Assembly: GCF_017377655.1 (NCBI RefSeq)
Contig: NZ_JAFREL010000070.1
Location: forward strand, 1 to 64,000
Length of the DNA: 64,000 bases
Origin: Candidatus Enterococcus ferrettii
GTDB taxonomy: Bacteria; Bacillota; Bacilli; Lactobacillales; Enterococcaceae
Direction: 5' to 3'
Each line of letters opens with the position of its first letter. Within the stretch, counting starts at the first letter, position 1. Shown in pieces: positions 9,999 through 18,700 of the stretch. Both the position numbers and the translations under genes were made by a program. The notes below the pieces were generated by a model. It saw only the letters and a program-made list of their open reading frames with translations, was not told the origin of the DNA and ran no database searches.

Positions 9999-11006
9999 AT
10001 GCTTTACGTGCCAAACGATCAAGAACGTGATCCACGAGTAAACCTTGCCATTGAAACCTATCTATTACGCAATATGCCATTGGATGAGCCAATTCTATTG
10101 TTTTATATCAATGAGCCCTCTATCATCATCGGGCGCAACCAAAATACGATTGAAGAAATCAATAAAGAATATGTGGAAGAGCAGGGGATTAAGGTTGTCC
10201 GTCGCTTAAGTGGCGGGGGAGCTGTGTATCATGATACTGGGAATTTGAACTTCAGCTTCATTATGCCAGATGACGGCAATTCCTTCCGAGATTTCAAGAA
10301 GCTGACTGAACCAATTGTAGAAGCGTTGCATAAATTAGGCGTTCAAGGCGCTGAGTTAAAGGGCCGCAACGATTTGGTCATTGAGGATAAAAAGTTTTCT
10401 GGCAATGCAATGTATTCAACCAATGGTCGGATGTTTGCTCACGGAACTTTGATGTTTGACAGTGATGTCGATGAAGTCGTTAATGCTTTGAAGGTTCGTA
10501 AAGACAAGATCGAATCAAAAGGGATTAAATCCATCCGTTCTCGTGTTACCAATATCAAACCATTCCTGCCGGATGATAAACAAGATATGACGACCGAGGA
10601 ATTCCGCCAAGCGATTCTGTTACAGATTTTTGGTGTGGACAGTGTCGACCAGGTGAAGACGCATGAATTGAACGATGAGGACTGGAAAGCGATCAATCAA
10701 ATCTCTGACGAGTATTACCGAAACTGGGATTGGAACTATGGTCGTTCTCCTGAGTTTGACTTAGAACGTCGCCAACGCTTCGCAATTGGTTCCATTGAGG
10801 TCCGTTTGAATGTGGCTGAGGGTGAAATCAAAGAAGTAAAAATCTTCGGTGATTTCTTTGGTCTAGGAGAAATTAAGGATGTAGAAGATCAATTAGTTGG
10901 TACAAGATATGAGAAAGCTGCGTTGGAAGAAGCAGTGGATCAAATTGATCTGACACATTATTTTGGCAACGTAACAAAAGAAGAATTTTTATCATTACTC
11001 TATTAA
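9999..11006 (+). CDS. lplA: Lipoate-protein ligase A
   Basis: A 335-residue ligase that activates free lipoate with ATP and attaches it to the lysine of E2 or GcvH domains. The signature RRLSGGGAVYHD and the GRNDL and KFSGNAMY segments form the lipoyl-AMP site; the C-terminal accessory domain is complete, so length matches LplJ/LplA1. GGAGATG lies before the ATG. It is the last gene of a likely pepA-DUF975-MBL-lplA transcript and is followed by a strong terminator. Confidence 0.95.
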   Translation: MLYVPNDQERDPRVNLAIETYLLRNMPLDEPILLFYINEPSIIIGRNQNTIEEINKEYVEEQGIKVVRRLSGGGAVYHDTGNLNFSFIMPDDGNSFRDFKKLTEPIVEALHKLGVQGAELKGRNDLVIEDKKFSGNAMYSTNGRMFAHGTLMFDSDVDEVVNALKVRKDKIESKGIKSIRSRVTNIKPFLPDDKQDMTTEEFRQAILLQIFGVDSVDQVKTHELNDEDWKAINQISDEYYRNWDWNYGRSPEFDLERRQRFAIGSIEVRLNVAEGEIKEVKIFGDFFGLGEIKDVEDQLVGTRYEKAALEEAVDQIDLTHYFGNVTKEEFLSLLY

Positions 11007-11017
11007 GAGAAGATGGA

Positions 11018-11060
11018 GCAGCAAATCGCTTAGTGTTAGGCGGCTTGCTGCTTTTTTTGT
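11018..11060 (+). terminator. Intrinsic terminator after lplA
   Basis: The arms GCAGCAA (11018-11024) and TTGCTGC (11045-11051) are followed by seven T. The rest of the 11061-11281 gap is AT-rich and non-coding and must hold the promoter of the downstream two-component system; I cannot pick a convincing -35. Confidence 0.85.
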
Positions 11061-11281
11061 TCTTTTGATCGCCCTTACTTAGGATAAGTTACGGTGGAAA
11101 TTCTTAAGGACTTTCACGTAACTCTTTGATACAAAAGGTATTTTTGTAATTAAAATTAATGCAAAAACGGTGTAATTAGGTTTTTGTCTATCGATAAATA
11201 TACTTTTGTTAAAAAAATAATCTGATTCTTATCGTATGGTTAAATTTTATATGATAATATAATTATTAAGGGGGAGTTGGT

Positions 11282-12025
11282 ATGAATATTGCCATTTGTG
11301 ATGATGATCTTTTCTTTTGTGATCAAATCGAACAATGTGTGGAGGATTTATTTCAAAAAACATGTACGTCTGAAGTGTTTACCTCTGGAGACGAGCTTCT
11401 TGCTTATATTCAAAGGCATGCTAGCTATTTCCAGATTTATTTATTGGATATCGAAATGCGGGGAACCAATGGAGTAGATACAGCCAAAAAAATCCGAGAG
11501 CTAGACTTGGATGCGTTAATTATATTTGTAACAAGTCATAAGGAATGGGTCTTGGAGGCCTTTGATGTGACGGCCTTTCATTATGTGGTAAAGCCGTTGA
11601 ATAAGGAAAAGTTTTCGTCCATTTTATTATCTGCAGAAAAATTCTTTATGAAGCAAAGAAAACTGTTCCACTTCGTCGTTCGCAAGCAATTAAAAACACT
11701 GCCTATAACTCAAATTGAGTATCTTGAGAGCACAGGGAGAAAAATCCGTGTTTTTACTACAGACAAAGAATGTCACGAGTACTATGGGACATTAAAGGAA
11801 GCCGAGGAAAAACTTGATTTGAGTACATTTGCCCGAATCCATCAGTCCTATTTATTGAACATGAATTATATCGATGTTTTGGAAGAAAAAATAGTGATTA
11901 TGAAGAACAAAAACAGACTGCCTATCAGCAAGAGACTGCGTTCGTCGTTTTTAAAGCAGTACCGAAACTATCTTCGAATGATGGGAAATACGTCATTTAA
12001 GGGTGGTGAGGGGAATGCTAGCTAG
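11282..12025 (+). CDS. LytTR-family response regulator (AgrA/ComE type)
   Basis: A 247-residue regulator. The receiver domain (1-120) starts NIAICDDD and has the phospho-acceptor Asp in YLLDIEMRG (about residue 56) and the FVTSH and VKPL motifs. The C-terminal LytTR DNA-binding domain (about 140-240) contains ITQIEYLES and FARIHQSYLLNMNYI. Such domains bind pairs of 9-bp direct repeats spaced at two helical turns; exactly such a repeat lies before the WxL operon 1.5 kb downstream. The 3' end overlaps the kinase gene. Confidence 0.93.
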   Translation: MNIAICDDDLFFCDQIEQCVEDLFQKTCTSEVFTSGDELLAYIQRHASYFQIYLLDIEMRGTNGVDTAKKIRELDLDALIIFVTSHKEWVLEAFDVTAFHYVVKPLNKEKFSSILLSAEKFFMKQRKLFHFVVRKQLKTLPITQIEYLESTGRKIRVFTTDKECHEYYGTLKEAEEKLDLSTFARIHQSYLLNMNYIDVLEEKIVIMKNKNRLPISKRLRSSFLKQYRNYLRMMGNTSFKGGEGNAS

Positions 12026-13283
12026 GTTTTTCTCTTACTTTGTTTTTACAACACTTTTTTTTATGAACACTTATTTGCTTCATTCGACTTTCTTAGAGGT
12101 TAAGCCTTCAGGGAAAAAGAGGAAAAACTGGATTACTTTGTATTTATGTACGTTTTTAATGATGTACATAAATGCACAGATCAATTTAATAAATGAAGTG
12201 TATCCACGAATTATTTTACTTTTTTTACTTCTATGTTCATATTATAGTATTTTCAGCCTCTTTTTTTATGGAGCATGGTATAGGAAATTATTTCTTTGCT
12301 TTCTTATGCAGTTTCTTTTTGCCCTTACTGAATCGGTATTGTGGCTCATTTTGATTTCAATAAAAAGTACTGAGGAAATAGCTAAGTTGTTGCAAACAGA
12401 TTGGTATTCAGGGGAATTGGCGTTGTTTCTTATTTTGCTAATTGTTTTTCTGATGAATAGAAAATCAAAGAAAGGCCACTCACTGCCAGTTCATGTAGCT
12501 TTTCTTTATATTGCGATTGTGTTAGTATGCTTTACCATTTCCAGTTACGTATTATTCAGCACTGATAAATTTCTAGTAGGCTCTCATATAGTTTTATTAA
12601 TCATGTATTATTTCTCCTTTAAGGTGATCGAAAAGGTACATGAACAAAATTACCAACATCAGTTGAATGAAAAAAAACTTATTTTGGAGAATCAATATTA
12701 TCAAAAGGTTGAGCAGCATCAGGAAGAAGTACGTATGCTTAAGCATGATATGAAAAATCAGTTGCTGGGGATACAAGCCTACTATCAAGAACAGCAGTAT
12801 GAAAAACTTGGAGGACTGCTGACAACCTTAGTTCAGAAATCCGAAACTTATGAAAAAACCTTCTTTACTTCAAACAAATTGGTAAATCTTATTGTTGTGG
12901 ATAAAATTGGTCTAGCAAAAGAAAGGGGAATTGATTGTTCGGTAGAGATAGTGATCCCCTCTGAATTAGCAATTGCGGACAATGATCTTATTAATGTTTT
13001 ATCAAATATCTTAGATAATGCGATCGAAGCCTGTGGCTATTGTGAGGATGGAGCCTTCATTTTTTTAGAAGTATTTTTGAAAAGACATTGTTTATTCATT
13101 CAATGTAAAAATAGTACGGATGGTTTACATCATTCGCTAGATACAAGAAAAAAATCAGGGGATCATGGTTTAGGATTGAAGAGTATGCGAGCTGTAGCTG
13201 ACAACTACAATGGGGAGCTTACCTATAAATGGGAGGACAAACAATTATCAATTGAGGTGTTGTTGTTCGAAGACCACATATGA
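12015..13283 (+). CDS. GHKL sensor histidine kinase (AgrC/ComD type)
   Basis: About 422 residues. Six or so N-terminal hydrophobic helices (to about residue 205) are followed by a coiled linker and an HPK10 kinase domain: H-box MLKHDMKNQL, N-box SNILDNAIEAC and G-box GDHGLGLKSM. AgrC-like kinases usually sense peptide pheromones. No small pheromone precursor or AgrB-like processing gene is visible nearby, so its signal is open. I favour ATG 12015 with GGTGAGG upstream; GTG 12003 is also in frame. Confidence 0.92.
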   Translation: MLARFFSYFVFTTLFFMNTYLLHSTFLEVKPSGKKRKNWITLYLCTFLMMYINAQINLINEVYPRIILLFLLLCSYYSIFSLFFYGAWYRKLFLCFLMQFLFALTESVLWLILISIKSTEEIAKLLQTDWYSGELALFLILLIVFLMNRKSKKGHSLPVHVAFLYIAIVLVCFTISSYVLFSTDKFLVGSHIVLLIMYYFSFKVIEKVHEQNYQHQLNEKKLILENQYYQKVEQHQEEVRMLKHDMKNQLLGIQAYYQEQQYEKLGGLLTTLVQKSETYEKTFFTSNKLVNLIVVDKIGLAKERGIDCSVEIVIPSELAIADNDLINVLSNILDNAIEACGYCEDGAFIFLEVFLKRHCLFIQCKNSTDGLHHSLDTRKKSGDHGLGLKSMRAVADNYNGELTYKWEDKQLSIEVLLFEDHI

Positions 13284-13316
13284 CGAGAAAAAAGTCATTT
13301 TTTTACAAATAGATAA

Positions 13317-13376
13317 AATAAACAAATGGCCGTGTTACAGTAATACATGTAATACGGTTATTTGTTTATTCTTTTA
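13317..13376 (+). terminator. Long hairpin terminator after the LytTR two-component system
   Basis: A 21-bp stem (13317-13337 with 13350-13370, including three G-U pairs) ends in CTTTTATT. It separates the regulatory pair from the WxL operon, which must therefore have its own promoter. Confidence 0.8.
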
Positions 13377-13477
13377 TTAAAACCAATTTTCAACATGGAT
13401 TTGTTTAAAAAATGATCTTTGCTGTAGGCCATTGGAACTTTCCATTATATTTTATGATAGGTCTTTATTAAAAGAGT

Positions 13478-13525
13478 AATCTGGTCATTTTAGGTATCAA
13501 TCTGGTCATTCGGATTCGATATACA
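13478..13525 (+). promoter_or_regulatory. Putative LytTR-binding site and promoter of the WxL operon
   Basis: The 12-mer AATCTGGTCATT occurs exactly twice, at 13478-13489 and 13499-13510, so the repeats start 21 bp apart. Paired 9-bp direct repeats separated by 12 bp are the known geometry of AgrA/ComE-type LytTR operators. A -10-like TATACA (13520-13525) follows, and the second repeat covers the place of the -35 box, which is otherwise poor, as expected of an activator-dependent promoter. The regulator is inferred to be the LytTR protein encoded upstream. Confidence 0.75.
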
Positions 13526-13560
13526 TCTCAAACTATAAAAGAAAAAGGAGAGAAAAAGAG

Positions 13561-14208
13561 ATGAAAAATTTAAAGCAAAAAGTTTTAATTGGGTTGGCTA
13601 GCACGGCGATGATGGGAGGCATTTGTGTAGGCGGTATTGGTGCTCTTGCAGCAGATACAGCAGATACACCTGTAAAAGTAACCTTCGATCCAGACGGACA
13701 TATTGTGATTCCAGAAGATGGCGATGACTTATCCTTGCGTTTTGTACCAGCCTTAGTGGATTTTGATACGCATACTGCAGGTACGGCTGTAACATCAAAT
13801 GTTACATTATCAAATCGTTATGTAGCATTGCGAGATATTCGTCCAGGAACTTCAGGAACAGACTGGAAATTATCAGCTGAAGCATCTGTATTGACTTCAG
13901 CAACAAGTGCAGCAATTAATACGGGAACTATTAAACTAAGCGTTGGAGATACTTTAGACTGGACAGAACCATTAGAACCTTCTTCAACAAACTTAGGCAG
14001 TGTAGCAGCTGGGGTTACTGAAACTGCTTCAGTGACACTTCCATTAGGTGGTTCATCTGTGGAAGTTGCTAAAAGTTCGACAGGTGCACGTCAAGGCTTC
14101 GCTGTTCCTATCGAGGCAATGGAGTTAAACCTTGCAGCAGCAGATACAAATCACCCAAGTGATACCTTCGAAGGAAATGTAACTTGGACTTTATCTGATA
14201 CGATTTAA
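13561..14208 (+). CDS. Small WxL-domain cell-surface protein
   Basis: A 215-residue secreted protein. The signal peptide is about residues 1-30 (KNLKQK, hydrophobic core, ALAA). The rest is a single WxL domain: the first motif DWKLSA at about residues 101-106 and the second WTL in the C-terminal TWTLSDTI. WxL domains bind peptidoglycan non-covalently in Enterococcus, Listeria and Lactobacillus. AAAGGAG precedes the ATG. It is the first gene of the surface operon and corresponds to the small WxL proteins that complex with DUF916 partners in enterococci. Confidence 0.93.
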   Translation: MKNLKQKVLIGLASTAMMGGICVGGIGALAADTADTPVKVTFDPDGHIVIPEDGDDLSLRFVPALVDFDTHTAGTAVTSNVTLSNRYVALRDIRPGTSGTDWKLSAEASVLTSATSAAINTGTIKLSVGDTLDWTEPLEPSSTNLGSVAAGVTETASVTLPLGGSSVEVAKSSTGARQGFAVPIEAMELNLAAADTNHPSDTFEGNVTWTLSDTI

Positions 14209-14274
14209 TCATTCTAAAGAATAAGGAGAGAAGGGACAATTCTCTTCTCTCCCTTTTTAGTTAGGAGAAACACT

Positions 14275-15348
14275 ATGAGCAGGCAGAAAAATCATGAAAA
14301 ATTCGTCAGACATCCTTCATTTAAATTAGTTACCAGTCTTTTCCTTATAGTAAGCCTATTCTTTTTATCTTGTAACCAAGCATTTGCAAGTTCAGAGATA
14401 CCAGAAAAAGAAGAAAAGGGCAAAGTAGGTTTTACTGTAGAAGCGGTTAAGCCGACTACTCAGCTAGATCCAACCAAAAGTTTTTTCTTTATCAAGGTAG
14501 AACCACAAGAACCGCAAAAATTGATTTTAAAGGTAAAAAGCACTCAAAAAGCAGAAGCAAAAGTAAAGCTTTATATCAAAAATGCGTATACAACCTCCGA
14601 GGGAACGATTGATTATGACCATGAGGACATCATCAAAGATGAGACATTAGTCCAGCCGATTGAGGAATTAGCTAGTGTAGAGCCTAAGGAAGTTACTGTC
14701 AAAGACTTTGAAACAAAAGACGTAACAATCACCATCAATCCGCCCGCTGAAGCTTTTAAAGGGGTAAAAATAGGGGCTATTTGTGCCATGAGTGCTGCAG
14801 ATGAGACTGAGGAAAAGGGCATTGGCTCTTCCTTTGGTTATCGGGTGGGTTTAGTGGCTATGTCAGAGGAAGCCGACTATGAAAATGGCTCGTCTTTAAA
14901 TCTGATCCGCGTGAAGCCAACCGTTGATCAAGGAAAACGAGTGATTCAAACTCGTCTTCAAAATCCAGAAAGTCAAATTTTGAACGAACTGGAAGTCCAG
15001 ACAGCGTTACGTAAAAAGGGCGAAAAAGAAGTGCTTCGTGAACGTAAAGCAACGGGTATGCGGATGGCACCAAACTCACAATTTGATTTTTCAACGACTT
15101 GGGGTTTGGATCCGATTGAGCAAGGAGACTATGTTCTATCTATTAAAGCTTTCTCCGGTCCACATAGCTGGTCATGGGAAGAGGAATTTAGCATCAATAA
15201 AGAAACAGCGCAAAAGATGAATGAAGAAGCGGTTTACACCTTAACCTATCCTAAGTGGACACCACTGGTAGTTATGGCGCTAGGAATACTGACCCTCATG
15301 AATATTGGCTGTCTGTATCTTCGTAGAAAAAAATGGGAAGCAAGATAA
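14275..15348 (+). CDS. DUF916/DUF3324 membrane-anchored WxL-partner protein
   Basis: A 357-residue protein with an N-terminal signal/anchor (FKLVTSLFLIVSLFFLSC, ending QAFA), a DUF916 domain (about 45-165, starting GFTVEAVKP), a DUF3324 domain (about 175-310) and a C-terminal membrane helix with a basic RRKKWEAR tail. DUF916 proteins partner WxL proteins and can bind host ligands. It lies 66 bp after the small WxL gene and is surely in the same operon. Confidence 0.92.
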   Translation: MSRQKNHEKFVRHPSFKLVTSLFLIVSLFFLSCNQAFASSEIPEKEEKGKVGFTVEAVKPTTQLDPTKSFFFIKVEPQEPQKLILKVKSTQKAEAKVKLYIKNAYTTSEGTIDYDHEDIIKDETLVQPIEELASVEPKEVTVKDFETKDVTITINPPAEAFKGVKIGAICAMSAADETEEKGIGSSFGYRVGLVAMSEEADYENGSSLNLIRVKPTVDQGKRVIQTRLQNPESQILNELEVQTALRKKGEKEVLRERKATGMRMAPNSQFDFSTTWGLDPIEQGDYVLSIKAFSGPHSWSWEEEFSINKETAQKMNEEAVYTLTYPKWTPLVVMALGILTLMNIGCLYLRRKKWEAR

Positions 15349-15383
15349 GTTCATAGAAAGGAAGGTGAACTTATGATAAAAAA

Positions 15384-15710
15384 GTGATCAAGTGTCTTGG
15401 CCTCTTCAGTCTCTTGACTTTTATGCTAGCGATGGGTCTGCCTGCAGAGGCAGCAACCAGCGCAGAGACCAAGATTAAGATTACCATTACTCAAACTTCG
15501 CCTCCTGTAATTGACGGCGGGGGAGATGTTATTCAGAAGAATCCAAGCGACCACTCATCCATTGCTACAAGTGGAAAACGATTGCCGGTCACAGGAGAAA
15601 GCTATAGTCAGCTTCTTTCTTGTTTAGGCTACTTGACACTGGGCGTTACCGTTCTTCTTTTTGTATTAGGTAAGGAAAGGAAGGATCAGACTTATGAAGC
15701 CAGCAACTAA
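15384..15710 (+). CDS. Small LPxTG surface protein, start disturbed
   Basis: About 108 residues: hydrophobic secretion segment, a short Thr/Ser-rich extracellular stretch, sortase motif LPVTGE (about residues 67-72), membrane helix and charged tail. Its 5' end is odd. An ATG at 15373 with GAAGGTG ideally placed reads MIKK and stops at a TGA overlapping the GTG at 15384. One more A in the six-A run (15378-15383) would give a normal signal peptide beginning MIKKVIKCLG. The gene may thus be frameshifted, slippage-dependent, or restarted at GTG by the GTGA overlap. It overlaps the next gene by 17 bp. Confidence 0.8.
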   Translation: MIKCLGLFSLLTFMLAMGLPAEAATSAETKIKITITQTSPPVIDGGGDVIQKNPSDHSSIATSGKRLPVTGESYSQLLSCLGYLTLGVTVLLFVLGKERKDQTYEASN

Positions 15711-18700
15711 AAAACTAATCAATTATCTGCTGGTCAGCGGCTTGCTGCTTCAAAGTTTGAGCCCAATACTAGCTGTAGCCACGATGGTTGAAGAAAGTTC
15801 TACTCAAGAGACTGTCAGTGAATCAACCAGTGAGAATCTGAAGGAATCGGTCTCTTCTGATTCAGAAACAGTAGAGAGCACTATAGAAAGTACTACAGAA
15901 AATGAGATTGAGAAAGTCACTGTTATTCCAACAGAAGTCGAAAAGGAGTACGACGAACGAAACGTAGAAGAAAAATCCGAAGCGGTATCTTCTCATCCGG
16001 TCATTCAACTCGAAGACAAAAACTTGGAGGAGCGGCTTGTATTCAAAGGGAAAATCAGTGCTGACTCTGTGACGGAAGAGGAAACTACGTCAAGTACCAT
16101 TCTGAAAAAAGTTGTTTTACAAAGTAAAACAGTGAAAAAAGAATGGAAACAAGCGGACGAAATCAAATTGGAAGAAGAAAAGAAATATCTTCTGAATGAA
16201 GAAGCAGTTTCCTTTGATTTTTCGGTAGCTGAACTGACTGAGGATACAGAGTATCGGTTGATTTTGGATTACGAAGTTCAGCAAGAAGTAAATGGAGAAG
16301 TTCAAGCGATCAATCAGCACAAAGCTCAGTACCTTATAGGAACGGCTGAAGCGAAAAAAGTAGTATTGGGACCTTTGCAGGAGAAAGCAGCTTTTGGATT
16401 ACCACGGGTAATGCCAGATAGATTGTGGTATAAGGAAATTTTCAATCCTGAAACTTTGTACACGAATTACTATAAGGTTCGCGTTCTACAAATAGAAAGC
16501 CGTAGAGCAAAGATAGATTATATGTTTCATATTGGTTCTGCAAATGTAGGTATTAGAAACGCGACAGTTCTAGCAAGTGAAGATCCTCAAGCTCTAAATA
16601 GAATTCGAGCGCGGGCTACAAATAAAGGGGATTCTAGGTATATCGTAAACGAAGAGTATAATCTTATCGCAATGGATAGTTCTATTATTAAGGTAAACTA
16701 CAGAGAGCGCGATGATGGAGACTACAATATCGTTTACGAAGATGATGAAGTCTGGCTAAACAATTTGAAGCCTAATAGAAAATATTATTTTTGGCTGTGT
16801 CGTCAAAGCGGTGCAGTAGGTAACCCAATTTATCTATTTAAAGAAAACCATCATGATCTTTTTACGGGAATGGGTGCTGATAATATTTGGAATCCATTTG
16901 ATTTTAGGACAGATTTTACACCAATGACATTTGTAGGCGTACCAGGGTTTACGCAAACGAGTGCGACACCAACTTCAATTCCGATGACTGGTAGTAATTA
17001 TGTGGGTGATATCTTGGAAAAAGCGAACAATGGTCTTTTGCAAGTGACATCAAACAATGGTACCACTGCTCAAACAAAGGTTTCCAATTTGTCACATGAT
17101 ATTACGACCAATGGACGATATGGTGGGGCAACTATCAATGGACTTGAGGCGGGAACACGTTACAAAGGTAGAACAGTTTTAGTTGATGTAGAAGGAAACA
17201 ACAAGTATTCGAATTGGAGTAACTACTTTTACACTCCAAATACTGTCAACCAGCCAGGGATTTCGGCGTTAGGTATACCTAGTTTGGGGAACAATGCAAC
17301 CGCTGATGTGACAGCAACCTACAATGCAGGAAATGAACCAGCCCATCCTACACAAGTGGAGGTTTCTATCAGTACCAATAACTCAAACTGGTCTGTCATT
17401 AATACTGGGACGACGCCAGCAACTACAAATCCAAGTATCAACAGTGGCAACAAGCAAGTTGCATTTAAACTGTCTAAATTGAACGCGAATACAAAATATT
17501 TCGTTCGTTATCGTGTTAAAAACGCAAGTAATATTTGGTCAAGTCCATCAGCTTCGAGAGAGTTTACAACAAAGGGAATTCCGGTTACTGTCCAACCGCC
17601 TAAGGTAACAAATGTTAAATCGGACCGTGCTACTGTCGGTGACAATACGTATACGGGGACTGTTACGGCTAACCAAGGGCTAATTCAATACACGAATCAA
17701 TCTGGAGCAGGGATGGTTTCACATGATGTAACTAATCTTTCCTATTCAAATGGAAGATATGGAACAGTGAATCTTACCAACCTCTATGGGGGTTCGAAAT
17801 ATCGAACAAGAACAAGGATCAAGGATTCGAATAATGGTGATGTTTGGTCCGGTTGGACAAATTTTGTCACACCTACAGAGCTGACTGCGCTAGAAGTTAC
17901 CGGAATTGAAAACCCAACTGCTGCAGCAAATGGTGTAGCTAGCATCAAAGGATTTTATAAGGCAGCTACTGGAACTCGCGAGCAAGCAGCTCACCCAAAT
18001 AGGATTCAAGTACAAATTCAAGAAGTAGGGACCAGTGCATGGGCCACCGCGACAGTAACAGATCAGAATTTTGTAGTAGCAAACAAACGTATCACTTTTA
18101 AAATAAGAGGGTTGAAAGCTGGGGCAAAATACAATGTTCAATACCGTGCAGAAAATGGAACGAATAATGGTTCAGCTAGTGAAGTATGGTCTGATTGGAA
18201 GTCAACAAACAATCTTGTCACTGTGCCAAGCATACCTTTGATAATAAATCCGCCAAAAATGACTAATGTAAAAGCAACTACAGCTGTTGCAGGAAACAAT
18301 AGTTATACTGGAAATGTGTCAACGGCTCGAGGAAGAATCGAATACACACCGGAAACTGGAGATGGTATGCAAATATCAAAGGTTGAAAATTTGACGCATT
18401 CTGGAACGATTGGGGGAACTTATGGGCAGCTGGCTCTCCCAGCTCTTAGAGAGGGGGCTAAATATCGTGCTCGTACTGTTCTGAAAACACCATCAGGAAC
18501 CGACGCCTACTCTAGCTGGACAAATTTTGTCACACCTACTGAATTGTCTGAAGTAGAAGTTACTGGAGTTGAAAATCCAACTGCTGCGGCAAATGGAGTA
18601 GCGAGTATTAAAGGTTTCTATAAAACTGCTACTGGAACCCGCGAGCAACCAGCTAATCCAACTAGGATTCAAGTACAAATTCAAGAAGTAGGGACCAGTG

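Noticed and set aside
11130..11190. Similar AGGTATTTTTGT / AGGTTTTTGTC segments 42 bp apart upstream of the LytTR regulator, considered as autoregulatory LytTR sites
   Set aside because: Match is poor, unlike the exact repeat before the WxL operon; AT-rich chance similarity.
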